A DNA stretch of 64,000 nt from Nannocystis punicea (GCF_026965555.1 NZ_CP114040.1:868001-932000); one strand, 5' to 3'; positions 37,229 through 46,668 are shown, counted from the stretch's first letter. The notes: a model not told the origin generated them from the sequence alone. Made by a program: numbers and translations.

Positions 37229-38443
37229 GTGCGGTGGCCTGCGGTAGTGCTGACAGCGGCGCTCTTCGGCTGCGGTCCGGGGTGGTGGGGCCGCGCGCCG
37301 GTCGAGGTGAGCGAAGAGCCGACCGCGAACGGTCGCGGGCCGGTGGTCGAGGAGCTGGCGGCCGGGTCGTTCCACACGTGCGCGCGCCTGCGCGGCGGGC
37401 AGGTCCGCTGCTGGGGGATGGGCGCGAGCGGTCAGCTCGGCGACGGCTCGGCGGCGCGGAGCGAACGGCCGGTGGTGGTCGCGGGCATCGACGACGCGGT
37501 GCAGATCGCAGCCGAGGGCGAGCGCACGTGCGCGGTGCGGGCCGACGGCAGCGTGTGGTGCTGGGGGCAGAACCCGGCGCTCGAGGTCGAGGCAGCGCCC
37601 TCGCGCGCGCTGCCGCAGCCGGTGCCCGGCTGGCGCGACGTGCGTCAGCTGGCGCTGGGGTTCGATCACGACTGCGCGGTGGTCGGCAGCGGCGGCGTGG
37701 TGTGCAGCGGGCAGGGCGACCATGGCGCGCTGGGCGACGGCGGGTTTTTCTCGGCCGGTCCGGTCGCGGTGGTCCGGCTCGAGGCGGCGGTCGAGGTCGC
37801 GGTCGGTTATGCGTTCAGCTGCGCGCGCACGACCGCGGGCGAGGTGTTCTGCTGGGGCTGGAACGAGCTCGGCCAGTGCGGCGACGGGTCGGGCCGCGAT
37901 CATCTGACGCCGAGCCAGGTGCCGGGGATCGCCGAGGCGCGCGCGCTGACTGCCGGCTTCGATCACGCGTGTGCGTTGCTGGCCGATGGGACAGCCGCGT
38001 GCTGGGGCGGCGACACGTTCGGCCAGCGGGGCGACGGCGGTGATACGACCGTCGGACCGCCGGCGCGGGTGGCCGGCCTGCGCGAGGCGGTGGAGCTGTC
38101 GGCCGGGCAGTACCGGACGACCGCCCTCCTGGCCGATGGGACAGCTCGCGGCTGGGGCCGCGAGTGGGGCCCCGAGCGCATGCTCTGGCCCGATTGCGGT
38201 GAGCCGCGCGAGTACGTGGTGACGGACGCCGCGGCCTCGCCCCGGCGCGCGCCGCCCGAGCCGTACTGCGCGGCGCCGGCGATGCTGCCGCTGGCCGGCG
38301 CGAGCCAGGTGGTGGTCGGCCAGCTCCACGCCTGCGCCCGCACCGACGACGGCCAGGTGCTGTGCTGGGGAAGCAACGCCTACGGCGGAGTGGGCGACGG
38401 CGGGGTCGACGACCGTCTGCAGCCGACGCCGGTCGCGTGGTGA
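37229..38443 (+). CDS. RCC1-repeat lipoprotein
   Basis: A 404-residue protein with a signal peptide ending in LTAALFGC (lipobox). About seven RCC1 blades follow, each with a pattern like CARLRGGQVRCWGMGASGQLG, CAVRADGSVWCWGQN or CARTTAGEVFCWGWNELGQ. Paired cysteines bracket each blade. Many myxobacteria encode such beta-propellers as surface proteins of unknown binding partner. GTG start at 37229. Two palindromic elements (37978 and 38128) encode the identical peptide LLADGTA in separate blades. Confidence 0.9.
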   Translation: MRWPAVVLTAALFGCGPGWWGRAPVEVSEEPTANGRGPVVEELAAGSFHTCARLRGGQVRCWGMGASGQLGDGSAARSERPVVVAGIDDAVQIAAEGERTCAVRADGSVWCWGQNPALEVEAAPSRALPQPVPGWRDVRQLALGFDHDCAVVGSGGVVCSGQGDHGALGDGGFFSAGPVAVVRLEAAVEVAVGYAFSCARTTAGEVFCWGWNELGQCGDGSGRDHLTPSQVPGIAEARALTAGFDHACALLADGTAACWGGDTFGQRGDGGDTTVGPPARVAGLREAVELSAGQYRTTALLADGTARGWGREWGPERMLWPDCGEPREYVVTDAAASPRRAPPEPYCAAPAMLPLAGASQVVVGQLHACARTDDGQVLCWGSNAYGGVGDGGVDDRLQPTPVAW

Positions 38444-38550
38444 CCGCCCGGGCTCCGCGGTGATTTGCGGGTGACCGATGCGGCGCCGCGGGCGCGGACA
38501 TCTGGACGTGTCCCCGTAAAAAGATCGGGGCGAGGCCGGGTGCGATATGT

Positions 38551-38580
38551 ACATTCTTTTTTAAAGGCAGAAAAGAATGT
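38551..38580. promoter_or_regulatory. Perfect 10-bp AT-rich inverted repeat
   Basis: ACATTCTTTT (38551-38560) and AAAAGAATGT (38571-38580) with a 10-nt loop. It sits 108 bp after the RCC1 stop and 29 bp before the SET gene start. It may be an operator for the SET gene; a terminator is less likely because there is no T-run after the stem. Confidence 0.6.
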
Positions 38581-38608
38581 GAGCTGGCCTCGGTGACAGG
38601 TGTGATCG

Positions 38609-39199
38609 ATGGGGCAGAGAGGTGGTCCGGAACGCTGCTATTTTTCGCCGATGCACGACATGGACGGGGTGCGAGACGACGGCGACGACGCGGAGACGGC
38701 GCTGCGGCGCTCGCTGGCGCCGCGGGCGGTGAGCTCGACGCGGAGCCGACAGCTGCTCGAGGTCCGCGGCTCCGAGGTGCACGGTCGCGGCGTCTATGCC
38801 CGCAGCGACATCGCCGTCGGCGAGCCGGTGCTGACCTTCGGCGGGATGCTGGTGGCGGCGGCGACGGTCGCCGAGGAGCTGTACGCGATGCAGGTCGGCC
38901 CGGAGCTGTGGCTGGTCAGCCCGCCGGGCTCGGAGGACATCGAGGACTTCATGAACCACGGCTGCGAGCCCAACCTCGGGTTCGTCGACGGCTCGGTGAC
39001 CCTCCACGCGCTGCGACCGATCCGCGCCGGCGAGGAGGTGCTGTGGGACTACAGCACGTCGATGTGCGAGCCGGGCTGGAGCGTGCCCTGCTCCTGCGGC
39101 GCGCCCGGCTGCCGCGGCCGGATCGCCAGCTTCTGCGACCTGCCGGCCAGCGCCCAGGAGCGCCTGCGTCCGCGCGTCCTGGCGTTCCTGCGCGGGTAG
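38609..39199 (+). CDS. SET-domain protein (lysine methyltransferase-like)
   Basis: A 196-residue protein (or 182 if the ATG at 38651 is used). The SET core has VHGRGVYARSDIAVGEPV, the pseudoknot motif FMNHGCEPN (N116, H117) and LWDYSTSM with the catalytic-type Tyr (Y148). A post-SET-like tail follows: CSCGAPGCRG, which may bind zinc with C161, C163 and C168. Bacterial SET proteins can methylate DNA-binding or ribosomal proteins; the target here is unknown. The perfect AT-rich inverted repeat upstream may regulate it. Confidence 0.88.
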   Translation: MGQRGGPERCYFSPMHDMDGVRDDGDDAETALRRSLAPRAVSSTRSRQLLEVRGSEVHGRGVYARSDIAVGEPVLTFGGMLVAAATVAEELYAMQVGPELWLVSPPGSEDIEDFMNHGCEPNLGFVDGSVTLHALRPIRAGEEVLWDYSTSMCEPGWSVPCSCGAPGCRGRIASFCDLPASAQERLRPRVLAFLRG

Positions 39200-39260
39200 A
39201 CAAGTCCTCCGGGACATGTCACTCGGAGAATGTCTCGAAGGGCATGTCCAGTGGGACATG
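39187..39260. repeat. Phased CATG array between convergent genes, six cores
   Basis: CCTG 39187, CAAG 39201, CATG 39215, AATG 39229, CATG 39243 and CATG 39257, with exact 14-nt phase. The array covers the SET gene stop (39197-39199) and runs to 27 bp before the stop of the convergent gene. Confidence 0.9.
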
Positions 39261-39286
39261 TCACGAGACGGAAGGCGGGCGGCTGT

Positions 39287-39925
39287 TTAAAAATTGATCT
39301 GGACCGAGCCTGCCCCGAAGGTCAGATTGGCGGTGGGTCGATTGCGGTTGTGGCGGGCCAGGGCGACGCCGTTGATGATGCTCGAGACCAGGGAGATCTT
39401 GCCGAGCACGAGGGCGCCGAGGCCGAGCACGGGGCGGCCGAAGATCCCGCAATCGCGGCAGTCGGACGGGGGGAAGGCGGCGATCATGCCGAGGGTGAGG
39501 ACGCTGAGGCCGAGCACGACGCCCCAGCCGATCTGGCGCCCGCGCAGCTGATCGTGGCGCTTGGCCCACTTGCGCCAGGCGTCGTCGGCCAGCGCGGCCG
39601 GCTCGCTCGGGATCGGCAGCGGCGCGGGCAGGGCGGCCGGCGGGAGGTAATAGCCGGGTGGCGGATCGTACCAGCCGGGCGGCGGATCGTAGTACCCCGC
39701 GGGTGGATCTTTAAAAATGGGGGGGGCGCCGGGCGTGTCCGATTCGTAGTACGCGGGCGGTGGATCGTAGTAGCCGGGCGGCGGATCGTAGTACCCCGCG
39801 GGCGGGTCGGCGTAGATCGGTTGCATGTAGCTCGGCGCGCTCGTGGACTCGGCGGCGGCCGGCTCGCCGGCGGCGGCGACGAGGAGGCTGGACGCGACCA
39901 CGAGCGACGTAAGCGAGGCAAACAT
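39287..39925 (-). CDS. Secreted Pro/Tyr-rich protein with membrane tail
   Basis: A 212-residue protein with a signal peptide (SLTSLVVASSLLVAAAGEPAAA). Six or so DPPxGYYDPPP-like units follow, then a linker, and two hydrophobic segments (IGWGVVLGLSVLTLGMIAAF and LGLGALVLGKISLVSSIING). The repeat recalls annexin- or shisa-type PY tails, and here probably lies outside the membrane. Function unknown. It ends in a phased CATG region shared with the SET gene. Confidence 0.75.
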   Translation of the reverse strand: MFASLTSLVVASSLLVAAAGEPAAAESTSAPSYMQPIYADPPAGYYDPPPGYYDPPPAYYESDTPGAPPIFKDPPAGYYDPPPGWYDPPPGYYLPPAALPAPLPIPSEPAALADDAWRKWAKRHDQLRGRQIGWGVVLGLSVLTLGMIAAFPPSDCRDCGIFGRPVLGLGALVLGKISLVSSIINGVALARHNRNRPTANLTFGAGSVQINF

Positions 39926-40348
39926 CGCCCGACGATATCGCGTCCCGCGAGGTCGCGCTCGCAGGCCCGACGCCACTGCCGCGCGGTCGGAGGAGAGGGC
40001 GGCGAATCGCCGTTCTCGCGGCGCCCCGAGGGCCGACTGTCACAGCGAGCGGGCGCCGTCGCGCCGGCGGGGCCGAAGACGCGAGACCGCGCAGGAGGCG
40101 CGCTGGGGTCGGAGGAGGCTCTGGTGCCAGCAAGGCTGCGCGGAGGAGAGCCGGAATTCTGGTCGCCATCCCGCTGCTAGCCGCCGGCATCACCATGTTC
40201 GTCCTCGGCGTCCGCGAGCCGCGCGTGAACAAAGCGGATTTCCATGAGAGGCGGCAGGCCGCTCGTACGATTTTTGAGGCGGCGGCGCGAGGGGCGACGC
40301 CCGCCATCTGTCCCAAGGGTCATGAGCCCCGGGCCGGTCCGCGAGCGG
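39926..40348. other. Intergenic region, 420 bp, with one palindromic element
   Basis: A short hydrophobic + strand stretch (LVAIPLLAAGITMFVLGVRE, from about 40163) has coding-like bias but no credible start or end, and could be a remnant. TCTG 40307 / CATG 40321 form one element. No other gene seen. Confidence 0.4.
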
Positions 40349-41191
40349 TCACGACGGGCACGCGGGCGGCTGCTCGTCGCACATGCCGAGGGTCCACGGC
40401 AGGAAGTAGCCCTGCGGGGTCGGGTTGTGCGGCTCCGGGGTCGCGCCGACGAGGCAAAGCGCCAGGTTCTCGGGGGACGGATCGGCCAGGCAGTCGTCGA
40501 AGTAGGTCGTCGGCTGGAGCAGGACCCGCCGCGACTGGGTCGCACTGTCGCCGCAGCAGGTGAAGTATTCCCACTCCCAGGTCATCAGCACGGCCTCGTC
40601 GCCGAGGATGTCGACGTTCGCCAGCACGTTGACTGCGATGTCGCCGTAGAAGCCCTGGAGGTCGCCCCACTCGACGGTCACACGCCCGACGGTGCGGTCG
40701 CGCAATTGTTGGAGCACGCAGACGGCGTCCTCGACCGGCGAGTTGAGGACCAACTTGTCCGGCGACTCCTCCGTGTTCTGGATCTTGAGCGGCGGACAGG
40801 TCTGCGGCAGGCCGCAATCCCACGGAGTGAACACGCAGGTGGGCTTGCAGTCGAACATGTCCTCGTCGTCGCACTCGATCGGGATCGGCGTCATGCACTC
40901 GTCGATCGCGCAGGCGGTCAACGGCTCGTCCTCGGTGGTGGCCTCGGTCGTCGCTTCGGTGGTGGCGACCGTGGTGCTGGTCGCCTCGGTGCTCGTGGTG
41001 TCGAGGCTCGTCCCGACGGTGGCGTCGGTGGTGGTCGGGCCGGTCGTCGGAGAGCTGTCGGGCGCGGTCGTGCCGGTGGTCGTCGGCTCGGTGCTGTCGC
41101 TCGCGGTCTCCTTCTGCTCGGGACCGCAAGCGAGCGCGAGCGCGGCGCACAGGGACATCGTCGTGGTGAAGATCGAGTGGGTGCTGGCCAT
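40349..41191 (-). CDS. Stalked surface lipoprotein, unknown domain
   Basis: A 280-residue lipoprotein (lipobox ALALAC, C22). A Thr/Ser stalk built of TTEAT-like units extends to about residue 95. A 180-residue domain with many cysteines follows (CAIDECMTP, DCKPTCVFTPWDCGLPQTC). I do not recognise the domain. It shares stalk style with at least seven other proteins here. Starts at the ATG at 41191. Confidence 0.75.
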   Translation of the reverse strand: MASTHSIFTTTMSLCAALALACGPEQKETASDSTEPTTTGTTAPDSSPTTGPTTTDATVGTSLDTTSTEATSTTVATTEATTEATTEDEPLTACAIDECMTPIPIECDDEDMFDCKPTCVFTPWDCGLPQTCPPLKIQNTEESPDKLVLNSPVEDAVCVLQQLRDRTVGRVTVEWGDLQGFYGDIAVNVLANVDILGDEAVLMTWEWEYFTCCGDSATQSRRVLLQPTTYFDDCLADPSPENLALCLVGATPEPHNPTPQGYFLPWTLGMCDEQPPACPS

Positions 41192-41564
41192 CGCCGCGGC
41201 GCCATGCAGGGCCCGCTCCAGCGGCGTGGCGTGCAATTCCCTCCATTTTCGCCGTGGCCATGAGGATGGTCATGACATCGTCGTCGGCTCGGTCGATTCC
41301 CCATGTCGCGGCATGAGGGACGGCGCGTTCCTGACTCGGCCCGCAGTTCACGAACCCGAGCGTCGGGCAGCGACGCCGCGGCTCGCTTCCGGGGCTGACC
41401 GTGAAGCTCGGCCGCCCCGGATCGGCTGGCCCGGCGCCGCATCGATGGGGCCGACCTCTTCTGTTCCCTGGCCCTTCTTCTCGCGGGTCACGCCGCTCTG
41501 ACATGTGTATGAGATGTCTCTCGGGACATGCTCATCAGAGCATGTCCTCGGAGACATTCTGTCA
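41192..41564. other. Intergenic region with a phased array
   Basis: No gene seen in about 370 bp. Its right part holds a CATG at 41502, 11 nt out of phase, and an in-phase array 41513-41558. Confidence 0.6.
41513..41558. repeat. Phased CATG array forming a long imperfect hairpin
   Basis: GATG 41513, CATG 41527, CATG 41541 and CATT 41555, 14 nt apart. The two halves around ATCA (41533-41536) are near-perfect reverse complements over 20 bases. The carbonic anhydrase stop follows at 41565, so it may act as its terminator. Confidence 0.88.
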
Positions 41565-42176
41565 TCACAGCAAGGTCTGCGGGCCCTTGGGGCTCAGGGT
41601 CAGCAGCGGCTGGATCAGGCCGTCGGGCAGCGAGTAGACCCACGCGTGCAGGTAGGGGTTGTCGCGGCCCGCCCAGGCGTTGCGGATGACGTCGGTCTCG
41701 GCCAGGCGGTGGACCTGGGCGACGGTGTTGAGCTCGACGAGCTTGGCCCAGCGCTCGTTCTCGGGGAGCAGGTCGAGCTGCTTGCGGTGGCGCTGGTAGA
41801 TCTCCGCGACCGGCTCGAGCCAGTGGGTGAGGCGGCCGGGCGGGGCGCCGTTCATCGCCGCCTTGACGCCGCCGCAGCCGTAGTGACCGCAGACGATCAC
41901 GTGGCGCACCGCGAGGGCCTCGATCGCGTACTGGATCACGCACAGGACGTTGGTGTCGTCGGCGCGGACCAGGTTGGCGACGTTGCGGTGGACGAACAGC
42001 TCGCCGGCGTCGGTGACCGTCAGCTGGGTCTCGGGCACCCGGCTGTCGGAGCAGGAGATCCACAGGAACTCGGGCTGCTGGCCGGCGGCCAGGCGCTGGA
42101 AGAACTCGGGGTCGATGGCGCGGCGCTCCTGCGCCCAGGACTTGTTGGCGAGGAGCAGGCGACGAGCGGGGTTCAT
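41565..42176 (-). CDS. can: Beta-class carbonic anhydrase
   Basis: A 203-residue zinc enzyme that interconverts CO2 and bicarbonate. The zinc and active-site residues are all visible: CSDSRVP (C42, D44, R46) and CGHYGCGG (H98, C101). FVHRNVAN and the Trp-rich end are typical of the E. coli Can type. Its ATG overlaps the SulP stop (ATGA), so the two are coupled: a transporter supplies bicarbonate or sulfate-type anions and the enzyme equilibrates CO2. Confidence 0.96.
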   Translation of the reverse strand: MNPARRLLLANKSWAQERRAIDPEFFQRLAAGQQPEFLWISCSDSRVPETQLTVTDAGELFVHRNVANLVRADDTNVLCVIQYAIEALAVRHVIVCGHYGCGGVKAAMNGAPPGRLTHWLEPVAEIYQRHRKQLDLLPENERWAKLVELNTVAQVHRLAETDVIRNAWAGRDNPYLHAWVYSLPDGLIQPLLTLSPKGPQTLL

Positions 42177-43744
42177 GCGGCCTCTGGCTTGAAGTGGACG
42201 TTCAGGCTGGTGGCGCTGCGGCGCAGCTCCACGACGATGTTGCGCGCCCTGGCGGACAGCAGGAAGTCGTCGATCGCGTCGACGATGTCGGGGTCGATGA
42301 ACTGCGCCCGCGTGCCGTCGATCAGCACCGTGGCGCCGGCCGGGATGGCCGAGAAGGCGCGCAGCAGCGCCGGCTTGTTGAGGAACGAGACGTCCTTGGC
42401 GAACCGGATCAGGTACTCCGGGCCCTCGTGGGCGACGACGATCGCCGACTTGAAGTTGCTGCGGATGACGTAGAAGATGCCGACGCCGACGCCGATGGCC
42501 ACGCCGACCAGCAGGTCGGTGAACAGGATGGCCGCGAGGGTGACGACGAACGGCACGAACTGGTTCTTGCCGCGCTGGTACTGCTCGTGAAACACCCGCA
42601 GGCTGGCGAGCCGCAGGCCCATGACGATCAGCACCGCGGCCAGCGCCGACAGCGGGATGTGGTTGAGGATCGGCGCCAGCACCAGGACGCTGAGCAGCAG
42701 CAGCAAGCCGTGCAAGATCGTCGACATCCGCGTGCGCGCGCCGGCGTCGATGTTGGCCGACGAGCGGACGATGACGGCGGTGAGAGGGAGGCCGCCGAGC
42801 AGGCCCGAGACGATGTTGCCGGCGCCCTGGGCCTTGAGCTCGCGGTCGGTCGGGGTGATCCGGTGGAACGGGTCGAGCTTGTCGGAGGCGCCGACCGACA
42901 GCAGCGACTCGACGCTGGCGATGACCGCGATGGTGGCGGCGATCCGCCACACCGCCGGGTCGCCGATGCGCGAGAAGTCGGGGAACGGCAGGGCGAACAG
43001 AATGCCGTACAGGCCGCTCAGATCGGGGATGGCGACCATATGGGTGTTCTCGCTCAGGAACATGCCCGGCGCGTAGAGCTTGAACAGCTCGTTGGTGGCG
43101 GCGCCGACGATCACGGCGACCAGGGCCGGCGGCATCCACGAGCCGACGAGCTTCTTGCCGAACTTCTGCCACAGCAGCAGGGCCGCCAGCGCGGCGGAGA
43201 AGATGATGAAGGCGCCGAGGTCGGCGTTCTGCACCGCGGCGATGATGTCGGTGAAGGTGTTGCCGCCGCTCTGACCGGCGAAGCTCTCGTCGCCCTCGAA
43301 GTCGAGGTCGTAGCCGAGCGCGTGCGGGACCTGCTTGAGCACGAGGATGCAGCCGATCGCCGCCAACATGCCGTGGACCACCGCGACCGGGACGAAGTGG
43401 GCGACCACGCCGGCCCGCAGCAGGCCGAAGACCAGCTGCATCGCCCCCGCGAGCACGACCGCGAGGATGAAGGCGGAGTAGGCGCCGAGCTCGCCGATGC
43501 CGGCGGCGACCACCACTGTCAGGCCGGCGGCCGGGCCGCTGACGCTCAGGGGCGAGCCGCTCAGCGCGCCGACGACGAGGCCGCCGACGAACCCCGCGAA
43601 CAGCCCCGAGAGCAGCGGCGCCCCCGACGCCAGGGCGATGCCCAGGCACAGCGGGAGAGCGACGAGGAAGACGACGAGCGAGGCCGGGAGGTCCGCGGCC
43701 AGGTGCCCGTGCCAGGGCTGTTTGTCTGGAGTCAATGGTGACAT
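42173..43744 (-). CDS. SulP-family anion transporter (bicarbonate-type candidate)
   Basis: A 523-residue transporter with about 12 membrane segments. Family marks are LPLCLGIALASGAP, LSVSGPAAGLTVVV and HGMLAAIGCILVLKQ. The C-terminal part (ATVLIDGTRAQFIDPDIVDAI) is a STAS domain. SulP proteins joined to a carbonic anhydrase gene usually move bicarbonate with sodium, although sulfate cannot be excluded. It starts at an ATG, 138 bp from the divergent Spo0M-like gene. Confidence 0.92.
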   Translation of the reverse strand: MSPLTPDKQPWHGHLAADLPASLVVFLVALPLCLGIALASGAPLLSGLFAGFVGGLVVGALSGSPLSVSGPAAGLTVVVAAGIGELGAYSAFILAVVLAGAMQLVFGLLRAGVVAHFVPVAVVHGMLAAIGCILVLKQVPHALGYDLDFEGDESFAGQSGGNTFTDIIAAVQNADLGAFIIFSAALAALLLWQKFGKKLVGSWMPPALVAVIVGAATNELFKLYAPGMFLSENTHMVAIPDLSGLYGILFALPFPDFSRIGDPAVWRIAATIAVIASVESLLSVGASDKLDPFHRITPTDRELKAQGAGNIVSGLLGGLPLTAVIVRSSANIDAGARTRMSTILHGLLLLLSVLVLAPILNHIPLSALAAVLIVMGLRLASLRVFHEQYQRGKNQFVPFVVTLAAILFTDLLVGVAIGVGVGIFYVIRSNFKSAIVVAHEGPEYLIRFAKDVSFLNKPALLRAFSAIPAGATVLIDGTRAQFIDPDIVDAIDDFLLSARARNIVVELRRSATSLNVHFKPEAA

Positions 43745-43882
43745 CGAGGATGAAGCTGGCTTAATCGAGATGCGGGGGAATGTGATGGCAAGAATCCGGA
43801 AGAGCGTCCACCGATAAGAAATACTGGAAGATTCCTTCAGATGAAGGATGCATCATGCAGTGCTACAGAGCCATGGGTAGCC

Positions 43883-44296
43883 ATGGGATTCATCGAACGG
43901 ATCAAGCACGCCATCGTGAGCAACGGGGAAGGGATCGCGCTGCGCGACCTGAAGGCCGCTGTTCGCGCCGGCGAGGACCTCCGCGCCACCCTGGAGCTGA
44001 CCGGGGGCGAGCATGATGTGAATCTCGAGGGCGTGCTCCTGCGCCTCGACGAGGAGCGCCTCATCTACGACAACCCCCGCCACGGCGACTTCGACTTCTG
44101 GCGCGAGGCCGCCGCCGTGACGATCCCCCTCGGCCGCTCCCTCGCCCCCGGCGAGCGCCTGCAGGTCCCCCTCGTCCTCCGCCTGCCCGCCGACCTCGAA
44201 CCCTCGGCCACCCACCGCCGCTACCGCGTCACCGCCAAGCTGCAGGCCTCCGGCCGCCACCCCAAGGCCAGCGCCGTGGTCGACGTGGTCGCCTGA
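43883..44296 (+). CDS. Spo0M-like arrestin-fold protein
   Basis: A 137-residue all-beta protein. GFIERIKHAIVSNGEGIALRD, LRATLELTGGEHDVNLEGV and the closing RYRVTAKLQASG match the Spo0M family, which has an arrestin fold and an unclear role in development. The ATG at 43883 matches the family start; the ATG at 43841 adds 14 residues without similarity. Myxobacteria sporulate, but a developmental role is only inference. Confidence 0.72.
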   Translation: MGFIERIKHAIVSNGEGIALRDLKAAVRAGEDLRATLELTGGEHDVNLEGVLLRLDEERLIYDNPRHGDFDFWREAAAVTIPLGRSLAPGERLQVPLVLRLPADLEPSATHRRYRVTAKLQASGRHPKASAVVDVVA

Positions 44297-44402
44297 ACGT
44301 CCCCACGCGCCGAAGGCCGCGCGATCACCCCGTGGTCGCGCGGCTCGTCGCGATCTGCAGCCCGGCACCTCGTCGCGGCCGAGCTCGCCGGCTCGCTGCA
44401 CG

Positions 44403-44420
44403 CCTGTCCTTCGGGACATG
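44403..44420. repeat. Palindromic element (single) just before a gene
   Basis: CCTG 44403 and CATG 44417 with TCCTTCGGGA between. The ATG at 44418 comes from the element itself, so it is probably not the start of the following gene. Confidence 0.8.
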
Positions 44421-44456
44421 CGCGAGACGCGTCGGTCCGGATACACTCGTCCGGTC

Positions 44457-46634
44457 GTGTCCGCCCCCGTCCGCCTCCGCCCCGGTCTCCGCTCCCTCGC
44501 CCCGTTCGTGCTCGCGCTCGCGTGCGACCGCGGCCCAGCGGGAGGTCCGCCGCCGCCGACGAAGGCCGCGCCGGCGACCGCCGCACCGGCGCCGGTGGCC
44601 GCGGCGCCCGAGACGACCGCGACGCCGGAGAACCAACCGATGACCCCGCCCGACCTCACGGCGCTGACGACCGAATTGCTGCGCGTCCACGGAGAGGGCC
44701 AGCGCGCCCGGATCGATCGCGGCCTGGCGCAGGTCGCGGCGCTGTGGCGCCCGGAGGACGGCGACCTGGCGGCGTTCGTGCGCGAGCAGTTCATCAGCGA
44801 GCCGGTCGCGCTGGCGGCGACGTTCGCCCGCCTCGAGTCGGTGTTCGAGCAGATCGAGGGCCACACCCACGAGGTCGGCCGCGAGGTCCGCCGCGCCACC
44901 GACGTCGACACCGGCCCGCTGCTGGCGGTCGACCCGCTGCTGGCGACCTACGATCCTTTCGCCCACGTCACCGAGGACCTGTTCCAGGCCAAGGTCGGCT
45001 TCGTGGTCCTGCTCAACTTCCCGCTGACGACGCTGGCCGAGCGCAGCGAACATGGCCCGAAGTACAGCCGCCAGGAGTGGGCCGAGGTCCGCCTGGGCGC
45101 CCGCTTCGGCCGCCGCGTCCCCGCCGAGGTGCGCCAGGCGGTCACCCGCGCCACCGCCGACGCCGACCTGTACATCTCGCAATACAACGTGTGGATGCAC
45201 CACCTGGTCGATGAGACAGGTGCTCGGCCGTTCCCCTCGGGCCTGCGCCTCATCAGCCACTGGAACCTGCGCGACGAGCTCAAGGGCCGCTACGCCGACC
45301 CCGACGGGCTGAAGAAGCAGCGGATGATCGTCAAGGTGATGGAGCGGATCGTGACCCAGACGATCCCCGCGGCGGTGATCGACAACCCGCACGTCGACTG
45401 GGACCCGTTCACCAACGCGGTGTCGGCCGCGCCCGCGAGCGAGGTCGAGGCCGACGCCCCGCCGCGCGCGGTCAGCCTCGACGGCGCGCGCGAGGACGAC
45501 GTCCGCTACGCCAAGCTGCTCGCCAACTTCCACGCGGCCCGCCAGGAGGACAAGTACGTGCCGATCGCCCCGACGGCGATCGCCCGCAGCTTCGAGCTCG
45601 GCCGCGAGCTGCCGGAGGAGCGCGTCAAGGCGCTGCTCGAGCAGGTGCTCACCTCGCCGCTGGTCGCTCGCACGGCGGCCTTGATCGAGCAGCGCCTCGG
45701 CCGCGAGCTGGGGCCGCAGGACCTGTGGTACGCCGGCTTCCGCGGCAACGCGGCCCACTCCGAGGCCGAGCTCGACAAGCGCACCAGGGCCCGCTACCCG
45801 ACGCCCGAGGCGTTCGCCCGCGACATGCCGCGGCTCCTCCAGGGCCTGGGGTTCGCGCCGCCGCGCGCCAAGTTCCTCGCCGAGCACATCCTCGTCGACC
45901 CGTCGCGCGGGGCCGGGCACGCGCTGCAGTCGCTGCGCCGCGGCGACTTCCCCCACCTGCGCACCCGCGTCGGCGCCGGCGGCATGGACTACAAGGGCTA
46001 CAACATCGCGGTGCACGAGCTCGGCCACAACGTCGAGCAGGTGTTCTCGCTGTACAGCGTCGACCACACGCTGCTCGCCGGGGTGCCCAACAACGCGTTC
46101 ACCGAGGCGCTCGCGTTCGTGTTCCAGGCCCGCGACCTCGAGCTGCTCGGCGTCGGCAAGCCCGACGCCGCCAGCGAGCGCGAGCGCGTGCTCGCCGACT
46201 TCTGGGCGACCTTCGAGATCGCCGGCGTGGCCCTGGTCGACGTCGCCACCTGGCACTGGCTGTACGACCACCCCGAGGCGACCCCGGCCGAGCTGCGCGA
46301 GGCGGTGGTGAAGATCGCCCAGGACACCTGGGACCGCTATTACGCGCCGGTCCTCGGCGGCAACGGCACGCCGCTGCTCGGCATCTACAGCCACATGATC
46401 TCGTACCCGCTGTACTTGACCGACTACCCGCTCGGCCACCTGATCGCGTTCCAGATCGAGGAGCACATCGCCAAGGCCGGCAAGCTCGGCCCGGAGTTCG
46501 AGCGCATGGCCTCGCTCGGCGCGCTCACGCCCGACCTGTGGATGACCCAAGCGACAGGTGCGCCGGTGGCCGCCGAGCCGCTGCTGCGCGCGACCGAGGC
46601 GGCCCTCCAGGGCGCCGCCGCGCCGTCGCCTTGA
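44457..46634 (+). CDS. Lipoprotein zinc metallopeptidase, HELGHN type
   Basis: A 725-residue lipoprotein. The signal peptide ends in LALAC (lipobox). A Pro/Ala linker leads to a large helical domain. IAVHELGHNVEQVFS (H520, E521, H524) with NNAFTEALAF (E550) gives a complete HExxH...E zinc site, as in M3-like gluzincins. The family name is uncertain. GTG at 44457 was preferred because it begins the signal peptide. Two palindromic elements (45203, 46541) are in frame. Confidence 0.78.
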   Translation: MSAPVRLRPGLRSLAPFVLALACDRGPAGGPPPPTKAAPATAAPAPVAAAPETTATPENQPMTPPDLTALTTELLRVHGEGQRARIDRGLAQVAALWRPEDGDLAAFVREQFISEPVALAATFARLESVFEQIEGHTHEVGREVRRATDVDTGPLLAVDPLLATYDPFAHVTEDLFQAKVGFVVLLNFPLTTLAERSEHGPKYSRQEWAEVRLGARFGRRVPAEVRQAVTRATADADLYISQYNVWMHHLVDETGARPFPSGLRLISHWNLRDELKGRYADPDGLKKQRMIVKVMERIVTQTIPAAVIDNPHVDWDPFTNAVSAAPASEVEADAPPRAVSLDGAREDDVRYAKLLANFHAARQEDKYVPIAPTAIARSFELGRELPEERVKALLEQVLTSPLVARTAALIEQRLGRELGPQDLWYAGFRGNAAHSEAELDKRTRARYPTPEAFARDMPRLLQGLGFAPPRAKFLAEHILVDPSRGAGHALQSLRRGDFPHLRTRVGAGGMDYKGYNIAVHELGHNVEQVFSLYSVDHTLLAGVPNNAFTEALAFVFQARDLELLGVGKPDAASERERVLADFWATFEIAGVALVDVATWHWLYDHPEATPAELREAVVKIAQDTWDRYYAPVLGGNGTPLLGIYSHMISYPLYLTDYPLGHLIAFQIEEHIAKAGKLGPEFERMASLGALTPDLWMTQATGAPVAAEPLLRATEAALQGAAAPSP

Positions 46635-46668
46635 CGGCCGCCCTCGCGGGTGCTTTCCTGTGGGAGGA

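Noticed and set aside
39843..40247. Plus-strand frame between the Pro/Tyr-rich and stalked lipoprotein genes
   Set aside because: Arg-rich and antisense to a signal-peptide region; only a short hydrophobic stretch looks protein-like.
41513..41558. LexA/SOS box or other known regulator site
   Set aside because: Copies are far too many, occur inside genes, and the arms do not match SOS boxes known to me.
44418..44456. ATG at 44418 as start of the metallopeptidase
   Set aside because: This ATG is part of a palindromic element and would put 13 residues before the signal peptide. GTG at 44457 fits better.
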